Source: Acidobacteriota bacterium (lineage in GTDB: Bacteria > Acidobacteriota > Blastocatellia > Pyrinomonadales > Pyrinomonadaceae). Taken from it: a stretch of 64,000 nucleotides of DNA. A program made the translations under genes and the position numbers. The notes beneath the pieces are model-generated. The model had not been told where the DNA came from and searched no databases. It was given only the letters and a program-made list of their open reading frames with translations. The stretch lies in NCBI GenBank assembly GCA_018269005.1, contig JAFDVK010000032.1:248001-312000 (forward strand). The letters are read 5' to 3'. This document shows positions 35,437 through 45,394 of this stretch, in pieces; within the stretch, counting starts at the first letter, position 1, and every line of letters begins with the position of its first letter.

Positions 35437-38307
35437 CTATTTGCCCCTTGTCAACTGATGAAGGACGAAGGGCAAGATACCGCCCGCCTTGTAGTATTCG
35501 ATCTCGATCGGCGTATCGATGCGTAACCGTACGGTCGTCTCGACGGCAGAACCATTCGAGCGTCGGATCGTAAGCTTCACGTCCTGCCGCGGGTGTATCT
35601 CAACACCTTCGAGCCCTGAAAGATCGAACGTCTCCGTTCCGTCGAGTCCAAGCGACGATGCCGTCTGTCCGTTGTTGAACTGAAGCGGCAGAACTCCCAT
35701 TCCCACAAGGTTGGAGCGATGGATGCGTTCGAACGACTCGGCGATCACAGCCTTTACGCCCATCAGCATCGTACCTTTTGCGGCCCAATCGCGTGAACTT
35801 CCCGTGCCGTACTCTTTGCCCGCAAAGATCACAAGCGGCACGCCTTCGGCCGTGTATCGCATCGCTGCGTCGTAGATGGTCGTCTGTTCGCCGTCCGGAT
35901 GGTGCTTGGTGAACCCGCCTTCGACCGGCGAGACCATCGTATTCTTTATTCGGACGTTAGCGAATGTGCCGCGAAGCATGACGCGGTCATTTCCGCGGCG
36001 CGAGCCGTACGAATTGAAGTCTTTAGGCTCAACACCAAGCGACTGCAGGTACTCGCCGGCAGGCGAATTCGCCTTGATCGCACCGGCAGGCGAAATGTGG
36101 TCTGTCGTCACTGAATCGCCAAAGATCGCAAGAGCACGCGAATCGCGAATGTCGGTAAAGCCTTCGGTCGGTTTGCCGAAATTATCGAAGTACGGTGGTT
36201 CCTGGATATAGGTCGAGTTCGGATCCCATTCGTAGATCGCTCCCGTGCTGGACGTTATCGCGTTCCAAAGCGGATTTTGATCCGCAAACTCCGAATAGAG
36301 CTTCTTGTACGTCTCCGCATCGTAAGCCGTTGAGAGGAGGTCGCGAACCTCATCGAGCGACGGCCAGATGTCTCTGAGAAAGACGTCGGTGCCCTCGCTG
36401 TCCTTCCCAAGCGGTTCTGCCTGGAGATCCTTGAGGACCGTGCCTGCAAGAGCAAAGGCAACGACCAGAGGAGGCGACATTAGGAAATTCGCCTTAATGT
36501 TCTGATGCACACGAGCCTCAAAGTTTCGGTTTCCCGAGAGCACCGAAGCCGCGATCAAATCGTTCGCAGTGATCTGCTCTTCTATCGCGGGGTCGAGAGG
36601 ACCGGAGTTTCCGATACAGGTCGTGCATCCATAACCGACGAGCTCGAAACCGAGTTGATCTAAATAAGGCTGGAGCCCCGTCTTTTCCAGATATTCGGTG
36701 ACGACGCGCGAACCCGGCGCAAGCGATGTCTTCACATATTTCGGCGGCTTGAGGCCTTTTTCGACCGCCTTTTTCGCAAGAAGCCCGGCGGCAAGCATCA
36801 CCGCGGGATTCGATGTGTTCGTGCACGAGGTGATCGCCGCAATCAGGACATCGCCGCTACCGATCGTTACTTTGCCGTTCAGAGTCTCGTCGTGAACAAC
36901 GCAGTTCGGAGTCGGACGATTGTTCATCATCTCGAGTTCCGTCGCGACACTTGTATTCTTTGTCGAGGTGTTCCGGTTGGCTGATTCGGGCGCCGAACGC
37001 TGACTCTGTTCGCCGCCGCCTTCGACGCAATCCGATTCGACCGACCCGATGGTCACAGGAAAACGGGCGTCGAGCTCCGACGCGTCTTTTCCAAAACCGC
37101 CATCGCCGACCCCCATTGAATAAAGTTCCTTGAATCGGTCGTCAAGATGCTCCAGTTCGATGCGGTCCTGCGGGCGTTTTGGGCCCGCGACCGACGGCTT
37201 GATGGTCGAAAGGTCAAGCTCAACGACCTGCGTATAGTCGATCTGACCAGTCCGCGGAATGCCGAACATTTCCTGCGCCGTGTAGTAGCTGCGGATCGTC
37301 TCGATCTGTGCATCGCTCCGACCGGTGTTCCGCATATAATCGAGTGTCTTTTCGTCAACTCCGAAGAAGCCCATCGTCGCGCCGTATTCCGGGGCCATAT
37401 TCGCTATGGTCGCTCGATCGGTCGCATTCAATGCGGCGGCGCCTTCGCCGAAATACTCTACGAACTTACCGACAACATTCGTCTTTCGGAGCATTTCCGT
37501 CACTCGCAGGACCAGATCGGTCGCCGTCGCTCCCGCCGGAAGGTCACCTGTAACATGTACGCCAACGACATCCGGCGTAAGGAAATAGACCGGCTGGCCG
37601 AGCATTCCCGCCTCAGCTTCGATACCGCCGACGCCCCAAGCGACGATCCCAAGCCCGTTGATCATCGTTGTATGCGAGTCCGTACCAACGAGAGAGTCGG
37701 GAAAGTAAACACCATCTTTCTCAAATACGCCTTTGCCAAGGTACTCAAGGTTGACCTGATGGACTATACCGATGCCCGGCGGAATGACGCTGAACCCGTT
37801 AAATGCCTGCGTTCCCCATTTCAGGAAGCGATATCGCTGGTCGTTCCGCCTGAATTCGACCTCCATGTTCCGCTCGTAAGCGATCTGCGAACCGGCAAAG
37901 TCAACCTGCACGCTGTGATCGATCACCAAGTCCACCGGGACGAGCGGTTCTACGACCTTTACATCGCCGCCCATCCGATCGACCGCCGAACGCATGGCCG
38001 CCAGGTCAACAAGCAGCGGCACGCCCGTAAAATCCTGCAGAAGAACACGGGCCACAATGAACGGGATTTCGCTGACACGCTCGCCATTCGGCGTCCAAGC
38101 CGCAAGATCGCGAATGCTCTGTTCACTCACCTTTTGCCCGCCGTCAAAATTTCTTAAGACGGATTCAAGGACGATGCGTATCGAGATCGGGAGGCGCGAG
38201 ATGTTGCCTAAACCTGCTTTCTCAAGTGCCGGAAGAGAATAGAAAGTGCCGTCAGTGCCGTTGCCCGTCTTGAATGTTTGTCGGGAGTCGAAAAGTTGGT
38301 GTGTCAT
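35437..38307 (-). CDS. acnA: Aconitate hydratase A
   Basis: 956 aa, citrate-isocitrate isomerase of the TCA cycle with a 4Fe-4S cluster. Cluster cysteines: [11 protein letters not shown] and [14 protein letters not shown]. Swivel domain with [17 protein letters not shown] and [16 protein letters not shown]. Longer than the usual 890-900 residues because of an Ser/Asn/Thr/Glu-rich insertion of about 45 residues ([20 protein letters not shown] region) before the cluster-binding segment. The start at 38307 has GAGGA eight bases upstream, but that site lies inside a strong hairpin (next entry). Monocistronic. Confidence 0.96.
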   Translation of the reverse strand: MTHQLFDSRQTFKTGNGTDGTFYSLPALEKAGLGNISRLPISIRIVLESVLRNFDGGQKVSEQSIRDLAAWTPNGERVSEIPFIVARVLLQDFTGVPLLVDLAAMRSAVDRMGGDVKVVEPLVPVDLVIDHSVQVDFAGSQIAYERNMEVEFRRNDQRYRFLKWGTQAFNGFSVIPPGIGIVHQVNLEYLGKGVFEKDGVYFPDSLVGTDSHTTMINGLGIVAWGVGGIEAEAGMLGQPVYFLTPDVVGVHVTGDLPAGATATDLVLRVTEMLRKTNVVGKFVEYFGEGAAALNATDRATIANMAPEYGATMGFFGVDEKTLDYMRNTGRSDAQIETIRSYYTAQEMFGIPRTGQIDYTQVVELDLSTIKPSVAGPKRPQDRIELEHLDDRFKELYSMGVGDGGFGKDASELDARFPVTIGSVESDCVEGGGEQSQRSAPESANRNTSTKNTSVATELEMMNNRPTPNCVVHDETLNGKVTIGSGDVLIAAITSCTNTSNPAVMLAAGLLAKKAVEKGLKPPKYVKTSLAPGSRVVTEYLEKTGLQPYLDQLGFELVGYGCTTCIGNSGPLDPAIEEQITANDLIAASVLSGNRNFEARVHQNIKANFLMSPPLVVAFALAGTVLKDLQAEPLGKDSEGTDVFLRDIWPSLDEVRDLLSTAYDAETYKKLYSEFADQNPLWNAITSSTGAIYEWDPNSTYIQEPPYFDNFGKPTEGFTDIRDSRALAIFGDSVTTDHISPAGAIKANSPAGEYLQSLGVEPKDFNSYGSRRGNDRVMLRGTFANVRIKNTMVSPVEGGFTKHHPDGEQTTIYDAAMRYTAEGVPLVIFAGKEYGTGSSRDWAAKGTMLMGVKAVIAESFERIHRSNLVGMGVLPLQFNNGQTASSLGLDGTETFDLSGLEGVEIHPRQDVKLTIRRSNGSAVETTVRLRIDTPIEIEYYKAGGILPFVLHQLTRGK

Positions 38308-38313
38308 AGCAGA

Positions 38314-38361
38314 TGTCCTCGAAGTCTTCTCAAACTAACAGTTTAAGAGCCTTCGAGGACA
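38314..38361 (-). promoter_or_regulatory. acnA leader hairpin that buries the ribosome-binding site
   Basis: In the mRNA, TGTCCTCGAAG pairs perfectly over 11 bases with CTTCGAGGACA, and inside, TCTTAAACT pairs with AGTTTGAGA around a three-base loop, giving a hairpin of about 20 pairs. The outer 3' arm contains GAGGA, the only Shine-Dalgarno motif of acnA, eight bases before the ATG. Neither side is followed by a T-run, so it is not an intrinsic terminator. Translational control is the natural reading. Confidence 0.7.
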
Positions 38362-38480
38362 AAATCAAACACGTGAGGGCCTCAAGACGACCATGATCGC
38401 CTCGTCTTTCTTTTAAGAACTGCTAATCAATAACTTTAGCCACACTAATCTATTTATTGATCCGGAGCGAATAGGCCGAT

Positions 38481-39389
38481 CTAAAACGCACAGCGATAAT
38501 CAGAGAAAGAGTATAGCTTCGTCCACTTTGTACCGACCGAATGATAAACATCGAATCCCGCGCCTTCGAAGGACTGCGTATAGGTGAAGATCTCGGCCTT
38601 GCCATCGCCATCTACATCCAAATAATCGAGCAAAAGTTCGTGATACACGCCTTTATCGAGGTCCTTGATGTCGCCGCTCATTACACCGTCTTGACCAACT
38701 CGCCGATAATCCGAATAGCCAAAAGCATATTTCCCGGTCTTCCCCTTTTCCGCAATAAAGAAGAGTAGTGCACGGGTCTCCTTATCAACTTCGATCCAAT
38801 ATGAGCCGACCAACTCTGCAACGCCGTCGCCATTGGTATCGATCGCAGTAAGGTTTTGATAGTGAAGGGCCTTCGGCGTGAGCTTGTTCTTTTCGTATTC
38901 AGCTCGGACAAGCCCCTCGACCTCCGATTTTTCAGCAGAGGTCGGACGCCGTCTGAACGCAACCGACTTCGAGGCGGCAGCAGCGTTGGTCGCGAGCGCC
39001 ATTACGAACCCATTCAGCTTTACGTTTGCCGAAGCTACGGTGATGTTCGCGGTATCCTTAGAACACTCAGCTTTCGGGTCGAATGAAGCGATCCTGACGG
39101 TTCCTGCATCCGCACCGCCGAAGATCAACCGATACGTTGTCTTCGGTTTGTAATAAGACTTTCCGAATGCTGTTAGCTTTGCGAGGTCATCTCCGCCGTT
39201 CACCGGTTCCGAAAGCTTTCCATTGGAAATGAGTGCTATCGGAGACACGGTTTTGCCGTCGTTGATGACCGCGAATATCGCCGACTTCGGCGGCTGCGGT
39301 TTCTTGACAGGCTTCTTTTGTCCATAAGCTGCGCCAAAAACGCACAGCACTACCGCCATTGCAGGGAGTAACAACGAAATTCTCTTCAT
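38481..39389 (-). CDS. Secreted protein with calcium-loop repeats, function unknown
   Basis: 302 aa with a signal peptide ending AAYGQ. The N-terminal mature part has Lys/Pro-rich start and beta pattern; the C-terminal half contains two FG-GAP/dockerin-like calcium loops (DTNGDGVAELVG at about 195 and DVDGDGKAEIFTY at about 262), typical of integrin-type beta-propeller fragments. An adhesion or surface role is inferred from these loops only. Codes away from acnA in the same direction as pruA. Confidence 0.65.
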   Translation of the reverse strand: MKRISLLLPAMAVVLCVFGAAYGQKKPVKKPQPPKSAIFAVINDGKTVSPIALISNGKLSEPVNGGDDLAKLTAFGKSYYKPKTTYRLIFGGADAGTVRIASFDPKAECSKDTANITVASANVKLNGFVMALATNAAAASKSVAFRRRPTSAEKSEVEGLVRAEYEKNKLTPKALHYQNLTAIDTNGDGVAELVGSYWIEVDKETRALLFFIAEKGKTGKYAFGYSDYRRVGQDGVMSGDIKDLDKGVYHELLLDYLDVDGDGKAEIFTYTQSFEGAGFDVYHSVGTKWTKLYSFSDYRCAF

Positions 39390-39408
39390 AACTATCTCTA
39401 CCTGAGAC

Positions 39409-40977
39409 CTACGATTTTGTCGCGATGGATTTTCCCTGCATAAACATCAGCAGATACTCGCGGCCGCCCGCCTTCGAATCCGTACCGCTCATATTGAATC
39501 CGCCGAAGGGATGGGCGCCGACGAGGGCACCTGTGCACTTTCGATTCAGATAGAGATTCCCGACGTGAAATTCTTCACGTGCCTGCTGGAGCCGCTCTTC
39601 TGACTTCGAATAAACAGCGCCGGTAAGCCCGAACTCGGTACCGTTAGCGATATCGAGGGCGTCATCGTAATCTTTTGCCTTTATGACCGCGAGTACGGGT
39701 GCGAATATCTCTTCCTGCTCGATGGTGGCACCGGGCTTGACGTCGGTGATGACGGTCGGCTCGATAAAGAATCCGGTCGAATCGTCACCTTTGCCGCCCG
39801 CTACGATGCGACCGCCTTCAGCAACCCCTTTTTCAATGTACCCGAGCGTTTTGTCGAACGAGCGTTTGTTGATCACCGCTGCGACATTGGTCGAATCTGA
39901 CTCCGGACCGCCGACTGTCAAGGCCTTCGTTAGGTTCGCGACCTTTTCGAGAAGCTCATCGTGAACTTTCTCATCCACGATCAAACGCGAGCACGCAGAG
40001 CATTTCTGGCCTTGGAAACCGAACGCCGCCGACACGATACCGCTTGCCGCAGAATCTAGATCCGCGTCGTCTGCGACGACGATCGCGTCTTTGCCGCCCA
40101 TTTCGGCGACAACTCGCTTGATCCAGATCTGTCCGTCACGCGTTTTCGCCGCCTCTTCGTTGATGTGCAGGCCAACGCCCTTCGAACCGGTGAACGAGAT
40201 GAAACGAGTTTTCGGATGTTTGACCATCGCTTCACCTGTCTCAACGCTGCCGGAAATAAAGTTCACGACGCCCTTAGGAAGCCCGATCTCTTCCAAGACC
40301 TCGATGAATTTCGCGGCGATCGTGGGCGAATCCGAAGAAGGTTTCAGCACGACGGTATTTCCGGTAACGACGGCGGCCATCGTCATCCCGGCCATGATCG
40401 CAAGCGGGAAATTCCACGGTGGAATGATCGCCCCGACGCCAAGCGGAATGTATCCGAACGAGGTCTTTTCACCCGCGACCGGCGTAGTGGGCTGTTCCTC
40501 GGCCCAGCGAAGCATTTCACGGCCATAAAACTCGCAGAAATCGATCGCCTCGGCGGTGTCGCCATCGGCCTCGGCCCAAGTTTTTGACACTTCATAGACC
40601 ATCCAGGCCGAGAATTCGTGTTTTCGCCGTCGCATAATGTCGGCGGCCTTGAACAAATACTCCGCGCGTTCGGCGGCCGGCACTTTCTTCCATGTCTTAA
40701 AAGCTTCAGAAGCGGCCTCGACCGCCTTATTCACGAGCGAAGTATCAGAGTCGCCCTCGCTAAAGACTCCTACGACCTTCTCCTTGTTCGAAGGGCTTCG
40801 GCTCTCGAACTTGCTCGCTAGAGCGATCTTCTCGCCATCGATGAGGATCGGATACTCTTTCCCCAGCTCTCCTTTAACTTTTTCGAGCGCGGAAAGCATC
40901 GCTTCTTTATTCTCCGGCTTTGAAAAATCCGTAAAAGGTTCGTTTCTGAATTCGTCCAAACTAAGTTGTGTGCGCAT
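39409..40977 (-). CDS. pruA: L-glutamate gamma-semialdehyde dehydrogenase
   Basis: 522 aa NAD-dependent aldehyde dehydrogenase; second step of proline and arginine catabolism to glutamate. Seen: NFPLAIMAGM, VLKPSSDSPT, FTGSKGVGL, the catalytic Glu in AEMGGKDAIVV and the catalytic Cys in FQGQKCSACSR; end motif FGGFNMSGTDSKAGG. The free-standing RocA/PruA form, not fused to proline dehydrogenase; no proline dehydrogenase gene is in the window. Confidence 0.93.
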   Translation of the reverse strand: MRTQLSLDEFRNEPFTDFSKPENKEAMLSALEKVKGELGKEYPILIDGEKIALASKFESRSPSNKEKVVGVFSEGDSDTSLVNKAVEAASEAFKTWKKVPAAERAEYLFKAADIMRRRKHEFSAWMVYEVSKTWAEADGDTAEAIDFCEFYGREMLRWAEEQPTTPVAGEKTSFGYIPLGVGAIIPPWNFPLAIMAGMTMAAVVTGNTVVLKPSSDSPTIAAKFIEVLEEIGLPKGVVNFISGSVETGEAMVKHPKTRFISFTGSKGVGLHINEEAAKTRDGQIWIKRVVAEMGGKDAIVVADDADLDSAASGIVSAAFGFQGQKCSACSRLIVDEKVHDELLEKVANLTKALTVGGPESDSTNVAAVINKRSFDKTLGYIEKGVAEGGRIVAGGKGDDSTGFFIEPTVITDVKPGATIEQEEIFAPVLAVIKAKDYDDALDIANGTEFGLTGAVYSKSEERLQQAREEFHVGNLYLNRKCTGALVGAHPFGGFNMSGTDSKAGGREYLLMFMQGKSIATKS

Positions 40978-41037
40978 AATAATACCCTGTAAGTCTTCTT
41001 ATTTTACCATTAACAGCCTATTCCCTCATAAGCCGCT

Positions 41038-41268
41038 TTAGATGTATCGCTGCCGATCCATCTCGTTCAATTCCCATTCATCGAGCAGTTCCGGGACCCT
41101 TGGTTCGTCATCCTTCTGCCAACCAAGAACGAATCGGGGGCTCTGCTTCTCGCTGCTCTGTTTTACGTAAGTAAGTATAAGCGTCCAGCCCGATTTTAGA
41201 TAAAGGTTCAACTCACGCACAGAACCGACTTCCGCCGCAAACTTTGTGTTTTCAACGCTTGTTACCAT
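41038..41268 (-). CDS. Small conserved-looking protein downstream of def
   Basis: 76 aa, soluble, mixed alpha-beta: VRELNLYLKSGWTLILTYVKQ then RFVLGWQKDDEPRVPELLDEW. No family recognised, although the LNxYLxxGWxLI pattern is seen in short uncharacterised proteins of this kind. Its start overlaps the end of def by seven bases, so the two are translationally coupled. Confidence 0.6.
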   Translation of the reverse strand: MVTSVENTKFAAEVGSVRELNLYLKSGWTLILTYVKQSSEKQSPRFVLGWQKDDEPRVPELLDEWELNEMDRQRYI

Positions 41269-41786
41269 TCTCCCCTCTTTTGAAGACGCTTGATCTTCCG
41301 CTTTGCAAGGTCCCGCTTGAGTATCGACATTCGATCGAGAAAGACGATGCCATCCAGGTGGTCCGTTTCGTGGAGGATGCAGCGGGCGGCCAATCCCGTG
41401 GCGTCGAGCTCGAATTCCTTTCCGGCAACGTCAAGGGCTCGTGCAATGACACGCATCTGGCGCTTTACCGGCTGAAAAATACCGGGGAACGATAGACACC
41501 CCTCATCACCGGTTTGTTCACCCTCGACGTGAAGGATCTCCGGATTTACCAGTGTCGCAACTAGTGCCGGAGTGTCATCTCCCTCAGGAATGTCCATCAC
41601 AAAGAGCCGCTTTGACTCGCCGACTTGCGGGGCCGCAAGCCCAACACCGCCAGCCTCCGCCATTACAGCGAACATTTCCCTCGAAAAGGCCTTAAGGCCG
41701 TTGCCAAACTCGCTGTCGGAGACCGGTTTTGCTACAGAGAGCAGCACCGGTTCCGGATAATGAACGATTCTCAAACGGTTTTCCAC
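41262..41786 (-). CDS. def: Peptide deformylase
   Basis: 174 aa metalloenzyme that removes the formyl group from nascent proteins. The three motifs are all present: GVGLAAPQVG (residue about 48), EGCLSFPG (about 97) with the metal Cys, and LHETDHLDGIVF (about 139) with the two metal His and catalytic Glu. First gene of a two-gene unit; divergent from the heme-binding gene at 41879. Confidence 0.95.
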   Translation of the reverse strand: MENRLRIVHYPEPVLLSVAKPVSDSEFGNGLKAFSREMFAVMAEAGGVGLAAPQVGESKRLFVMDIPEGDDTPALVATLVNPEILHVEGEQTGDEGCLSFPGIFQPVKRQMRVIARALDVAGKEFELDATGLAARCILHETDHLDGIVFLDRMSILKRDLAKRKIKRLQKRGEW

Positions 41787-41878
41787 TTAAGAACCTATGT
41801 TAGCGACATTGCGTATTTCCTACAACCTCTTTTATTCTTCCCGCAACGCGGTTTCATCATTTCCGAGGTTGTTTTCGT

Positions 41879-42355
41879 ATGAAGAAGGCTTTAAAGATCA
41901 CTTTGATCGTGCTTGTCGCAGCTTTTGCCGTCCTGCAGTTTTTCCGCATCGATAAGACGAATCCTGCTGTAAATGCTGCCGAAACCCTTGACGCGGCTGT
42001 CGAAGTACCACCGGACATTCAGATCATTCTGGGCAGATCCTGCAATGATTGTCATTCTAATACGACGATCTACCCTTGGTACGCAAATATACAGCCATCC
42101 GCCTTGTACGTTAAGGATCACATTGACGATGGCCGACGACACCTAAATTTCAGCACGTTCAATACATATTCACTCTCGAAAAAGCAAAAGAAGCTTGCTG
42201 AGATCTGCGAGCAAGTGCAGTCAAAAGATATGCCGCTGCCCGCATATCTTTGGGTCCACCGGGATGCAGTATTGCGGCCCGGCGAAGCAGAAGCCCTGTG
42301 CCAATGGGCAAATACAAGTATCACTATGCTTGAAAGGGCAGGTGATACGAAGTAG
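41879..42355 (+). CDS. Membrane-anchored c-type heme-binding domain protein
   Basis: 158 aa. One N-terminal membrane helix, then a heme-binding domain with a single CNDCH motif (CxxCH, about residue 57) and the family signature NTTIYPWYANIQPS, then HIDDGRRHLNFS and MPLPAYLWVHRDA with axial-ligand candidates. Probably periplasmic electron transfer or heme sensing. Followed 13 bases later by another exported protein. Confidence 0.85.
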   Translation: MKKALKITLIVLVAAFAVLQFFRIDKTNPAVNAAETLDAAVEVPPDIQIILGRSCNDCHSNTTIYPWYANIQPSALYVKDHIDDGRRHLNFSTFNTYSLSKKQKKLAEICEQVQSKDMPLPAYLWVHRDAVLRPGEAEALCQWANTSITMLERAGDTK

Positions 42356-42368
42356 ACTTCGAGCAAAT

Positions 42369-43094
42369 ATGAAAAAAGCTTTATCTTGCGTCTTCATTCT
42401 CTGTTTTCTTGCTGTCGGGTTTGTCGCCGCCCAGGTCCGGATAACCCCGAAAAAGGTCACCTATCGGCGACCAAAGCCGATCTCCGAATACAAGAAGACC
42501 TTTACGATCACTTGGCCTAAGATAGCCGGAAGGCCCGCTGCCGTCGCTCGAAAGATCGAGAACGCGCTTAATTACGAAAAGCTCTTTGATTTTACGATCA
42601 AGGAGGAGCAGACCGATCTGCAATGGCTCGAAGAGGCGACCTACGAAGTTCTTTTCAATAAGCACAACGTTCTCTGCATTGGGCTAAGTATCCAAGGCAC
42701 TGCTGCCTATCCATCAGGATCGGATCATTATGTGGTGCTTGATTCTCTGAACGGCAGCGTCGCCGGGCCATCGTCCGTCTTTGTGGACCGTGTAAAGTTG
42801 GCGGAACTGGTCAACAAGCGGATGGCGAAGGCGATTACCGAGGAAGTCGCTCGATGGAAGACCGATCCGGACATGAAAGACCTGGACGAAAAGGAACTTC
42901 TTGGCGATAAAGTATTTGAAGTTAAGGATCTTGAGAATTTTTCAGTCGATGCCAAGGGAGTAGCATTTCGCTATGAATTTGGCTTTCCGCACGCAATTCT
43001 GGCTGCTGAACCGGACAATGAGTTCGATCTTACATGGAAAGAGATGAAGCCGTTTATAAACCCGCGTGGATTGCTCGCGGTCATGGTGCGTTAG
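42369..43094 (+). CDS. Exported protein, function unknown
   Basis: 241 aa from the ATG at 42369 with a signal peptide (MKKALSCVFILCFLAVGFVAAQ). Mature part begins with a basic RITPKKVTYRRPKPIS and continues with alternating strands and helices; LVNKRMAKAITEEVARWKTDPDM and FRYEFGFPHAILAAEPDNEF resemble the pattern of secreted DUF3298/RsiV-like domains (weak). Located between the heme-binding gene and the B12 subunit gene. Confidence 0.65.
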   Translation: MKKALSCVFILCFLAVGFVAAQVRITPKKVTYRRPKPISEYKKTFTITWPKIAGRPAAVARKIENALNYEKLFDFTIKEEQTDLQWLEEATYEVLFNKHNVLCIGLSIQGTAAYPSGSDHYVVLDSLNGSVAGPSSVFVDRVKLAELVNKRMAKAITEEVARWKTDPDMKDLDEKELLGDKVFEVKDLENFSVDAKGVAFRYEFGFPHAILAAEPDNEFDLTWKEMKPFINPRGLLAVMVR

Positions 43095-43112
43095 TATATA
43101 CTTAGAAAAACG

Positions 43113-43514
43113 ATGGACGAAAGAAAAATAAGAGTTCTGGTGGCTAAACCCGGCCTTGATGGCCACGACCGTGGGGCAAAAGTGATCGCCCGGGCGTTGC
43201 GAGATGCGGGCATGGAGGTTATCTACACGGGGCTTCGACAGACCCCGGAGATGATCGCTTCTGCGGCTTTGCAGGAGGACGTTGACGCGGTTGGTATCTC
43301 GATTCTAAGCGGAGCTCACAAGACGCTTTGTCCGCGGATCGTCCATCTGCTGCACGAAAACGGTATGGACGACACGCTCGTCCTAGTCGGCGGGATCGTT
43401 CCCGAAGACGACATAGCTCCGCTCAAGACGCAGGGCATCGCCGAGGTATTTCTTCCGGGCACCTCGACCGAAGACATCGTTGGCTTTATTCGCCAGAACG
43501 TCCGGAAAAATTAG
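43113..43514 (+). CDS. Cobalamin-binding subunit of an acyl-CoA mutase
   Basis: 133 aa, the size and sequence of the small B12 subunit of split methylmalonyl-CoA or isobutyryl-CoA-type mutases. The base-off cobalamin motif is complete: [14 protein letters not shown] (DxHxxG), then [10 protein letters not shown] (SxL) and VLVGGIVP (GG). The large catalytic subunit is not in the window. Fits the branched acyl-CoA breakdown cluster that follows. Confidence 0.9.
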   Translation: MDERKIRVLVAKPGLDGHDRGAKVIARALRDAGMEVIYTGLRQTPEMIASAALQEDVDAVGISILSGAHKTLCPRIVHLLHENGMDDTLVLVGGIVPEDDIAPLKTQGIAEVFLPGTSTEDIVGFIRQNVRKN

Positions 43515-43550
43515 AATTAGAATTAGGCAAGGACTTTGGAGAAATGATCT

Positions 43551-43847
43551 ATGAAAGTTTTCAATCGATATTTTTTAGTTGCTGCCATTGCTGCAGTGCT
43601 TGGATTTTTTGTTGTTGCACCGCCTTCAACTTCTGCCCAGATCGTGCCGGCCGCCAAGAAGGTCGCACACGTTACCAAAAAAGGCGTCAAGAAAGGTGCT
43701 CATTACACTAAGAAAGGTGCGGTCAAATCTTACAAAGGCGGCCGTTGGGTGACCGTCCGCGTATATCGCGGCGGTAAATGGGTCACGAAGAAGGTGTGGC
43801 GCGCCGGAAAGTATGTCGTCGTCGGTAAAAAGAAGAAAAAAATGTAG
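43551..43847 (+). CDS. Small exported Lys/Gly/Val-rich repeat protein
   Basis: 98 aa with a signal peptide (cleavage after TSAQ). The mature region has internal repeats: VTKKGVKKGAHYTKKGA and then GGRWVTVRVYRGGKWVTKKVWRAGKYV in three short parts, ending KKKKKM. Highly basic; a wall- or nucleic-acid-binding role is conceivable. GGAGAAATG lies upstream. Similar in style to the small exported proteins at 38-418 and 51283-51630. Confidence 0.65.
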   Translation: MKVFNRYFLVAAIAAVLGFFVVAPPSTSAQIVPAAKKVAHVTKKGVKKGAHYTKKGAVKSYKGGRWVTVRVYRGGKWVTKKVWRAGKYVVVGKKKKKM

Positions 43848-43937
43848 CTTTTCGGCTCGGTGGGATTTTCTTTTGGGGGCGTTCGATGCAGACGATGCGT
43901 TTGAATGCCCTCAACTGCGCTTACGATGCCTTTTGGG

Positions 43938-43943
43938 TATAAT
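43938..43943 (+). promoter_or_regulatory. -10 box (TATAAT) of a probable leaderless promoter
   Basis: TATAAT ends eight bases before the ATG at 43952, the same spacing as at 574-579, and there is no Shine-Dalgarno motif. The transcript would start on or next to the start codon. Confidence 0.5.
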
Positions 43944-43951
43944 CAAACCTT

Positions 43952-45394
43952 ATGACGGAAAAAGTTGTTCGTGTTGCAGGCGGCCAAGGTTTTTGGGGTG
44001 ATCTTCTCACCGCACCGATCGATCAGGTGCGTAAGGGCCCGATCGACTACCTGATGCTCGATTACCTCGCCGAGGTAACGATGTCGATTCTGCAAAAGCA
44101 GCGCAATCGTGACCCCGAAGCCGGATATGCGCGCGATTTCGTCTCTTTGATGCACGAGATCTTGCCGGATTGCGTCGAAAAGAACGTCAAGGTCCTCTCG
44201 AACGCAGGCGGCGTCAACGTCGCGGGCTGTGCCGAAAAGATCCGCGAGGCCGCGGTCGAACTCGGTCTTTCCGGTAAGGTGAAGATCGGTGTCGTAACGG
44301 GTGACGATGTGCTCAGCAAGCTCGACAAGTGGATAGCTGACGGCGTCGAGATCAATTCGATGGACGACGGCACACCGCTCGCCTCGATCCGCGACAAGGT
44401 TCAATCGGCGAACGTCTATCTCGGTGCCGAAGCCCTTGTCGAAGCTCTCGGCCGCGGTGCGAACATCATCGTCGGCGGACGCCTTACCGACACGGGCCTG
44501 ACGCTCGCCCCGCTGATGCACGAGTTCGGTTGGAAATTCGACGATTGGGACCGCGTCTCGGCCGGCACGATCGCGGGTCACATCATCGAATGCGGTGCTC
44601 AGTCCTCAGGCGGCAACTGCCAATACGACTGGAAGAACATTCCCGACATGGCGAACATCGGTTTTCCGATAGTTGAGGCTTCGGCTGACGGCACTTTCAT
44701 CGTAACGAAACACGATGGGACGGGCGGCCGTGTCAATGTCCAATCTGTCACGGAACAGCTTCTCTACGAAATGGGCGACCCCAAGGCTTATATCACGCCC
44801 GATGTTGTCGCCGATTTTTCGTCAATTCACCTCGAACCTGCGGGCGAGAACCGCGTGCGCGTTTTCGGCATCAAAGGTAATCCCGCGACGGAATTTTACA
44901 AGGTCTCGATCGCGTATTCCGACGGCTGGAAATCCGTCGGCACGCTCGTCTATTCGTGGCCCGACGCTTACGAAAAGGCTCAGGCCGCCGACAAGATCCT
45001 TCGCCAACGCCTCGAGAATCTCGGCCTCGAATTCGACGTCATCCTGACCGAGTTCGTCGGCATCAACGCCACCCACGGCCATCTCGCAATGGCTGAAATG
45101 TCGGAACCGCCTGCGTCAGCGGCCGGCCAGTTAGATGTTCAGCGAACTGACCCGCCACTCACGCAGCGGGTTCTGACTGCTCCGGAAGTCCAACTCCGCG
45201 TCGCGGTCCGCGGCCACAACAAGGCGCACGTCGAACGCTTCACAAAAGAGATTGCGCCGCTCATCCTGACCGGCCCTCCCGGCGTAACAGGCTTCGCAAG
45301 CGGCCGCCCAAAGGTCGAGGAAATTATGGCCTACTTCCCCGCCCTCATCCCGAAATCACTGATTCGCACCAACGTCAGCATCGTCGAGGCTTAA
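43952..45394 (+). CDS. AtuA-family protein (acyclic terpene utilisation, DUF1446)
   Basis: 480 aa. AtuA-type proteins belong to degradation of acyclic isoprenoids and related branched acids; their exact reaction is unclear. Seen: [15 protein letters not shown] at the start, [32 protein letters not shown]-like [15 protein letters not shown], and GGNCQYDW. A block of 24 residues (about 388-411, ASAAGQLDV...VLTAP) interrupts [13 protein letters not shown] and is encoded by a REP-like repeat pair (next entry). The companion AtuA-like small domain is encoded separately at 47639-47959. Confidence 0.85.
   Translation: MTEKVVRVAGGQGFWGDLLTAPIDQVRKGPIDYLMLDYLAEVTMSILQKQRNRDPEAGYARDFVSLMHEILPDCVEKNVKVLSNAGGVNVAGCAEKIREAAVELGLSGKVKIGVVTGDDVLSKLDKWIADGVEINSMDDGTPLASIRDKVQSANVYLGAEALVEALGRGANIIVGGRLTDTGLTLAPLMHEFGWKFDDWDRVSAGTIAGHIIECGAQSSGGNCQYDWKNIPDMANIGFPIVEASADGTFIVTKHDGTGGRVNVQSVTEQLLYEMGDPKAYITPDVVADFSSIHLEPAGENRVRVFGIKGNPATEFYKVSIAYSDGWKSVGTLVYSWPDAYEKAQAADKILRQRLENLGLEFDVILTEFVGINATHGHLAMAEMSEPPASAAGQLDVQRTDPPLTQRVLTAPEVQLRVAVRGHNKAHVERFTKEIAPLILTGPPGVTGFASGRPKVEEIMAYFPALIPKSLIRTNVSIVEA
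45112..45183 (+). repeat. 72-base in-frame REP-like insertion inside the atuA gene
   Basis: The coding sequence contains GGAACCGCCTGCGTCAGCGG (45103-45122) and, inverted, CCGCCACTCACGCAGCGGG followed by TTCTGAC (45152-45177). The same unit stands free at 45395-45421, just after the gene, and inverted at 10569-10595. Removing 72 bases restores a smooth [11 protein letters not shown] reading. The length is a multiple of three and brings no stop codon. Confidence 0.75.

Noticed and set aside
37147..38157. 336-residue open frame antisense to acnA
   Set aside because: It lies wholly within the conserved aconitase coding region on the opposite strand; composition is Arg/Asp/His-rich as expected from reverse-strand reading, and no start site or motif supports it.
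38314..38361. Intrinsic terminator between two genes
   Set aside because: The hairpin has no T-run on either strand and sits seven bases before the acnA start codon, so it is better read as a leader structure.
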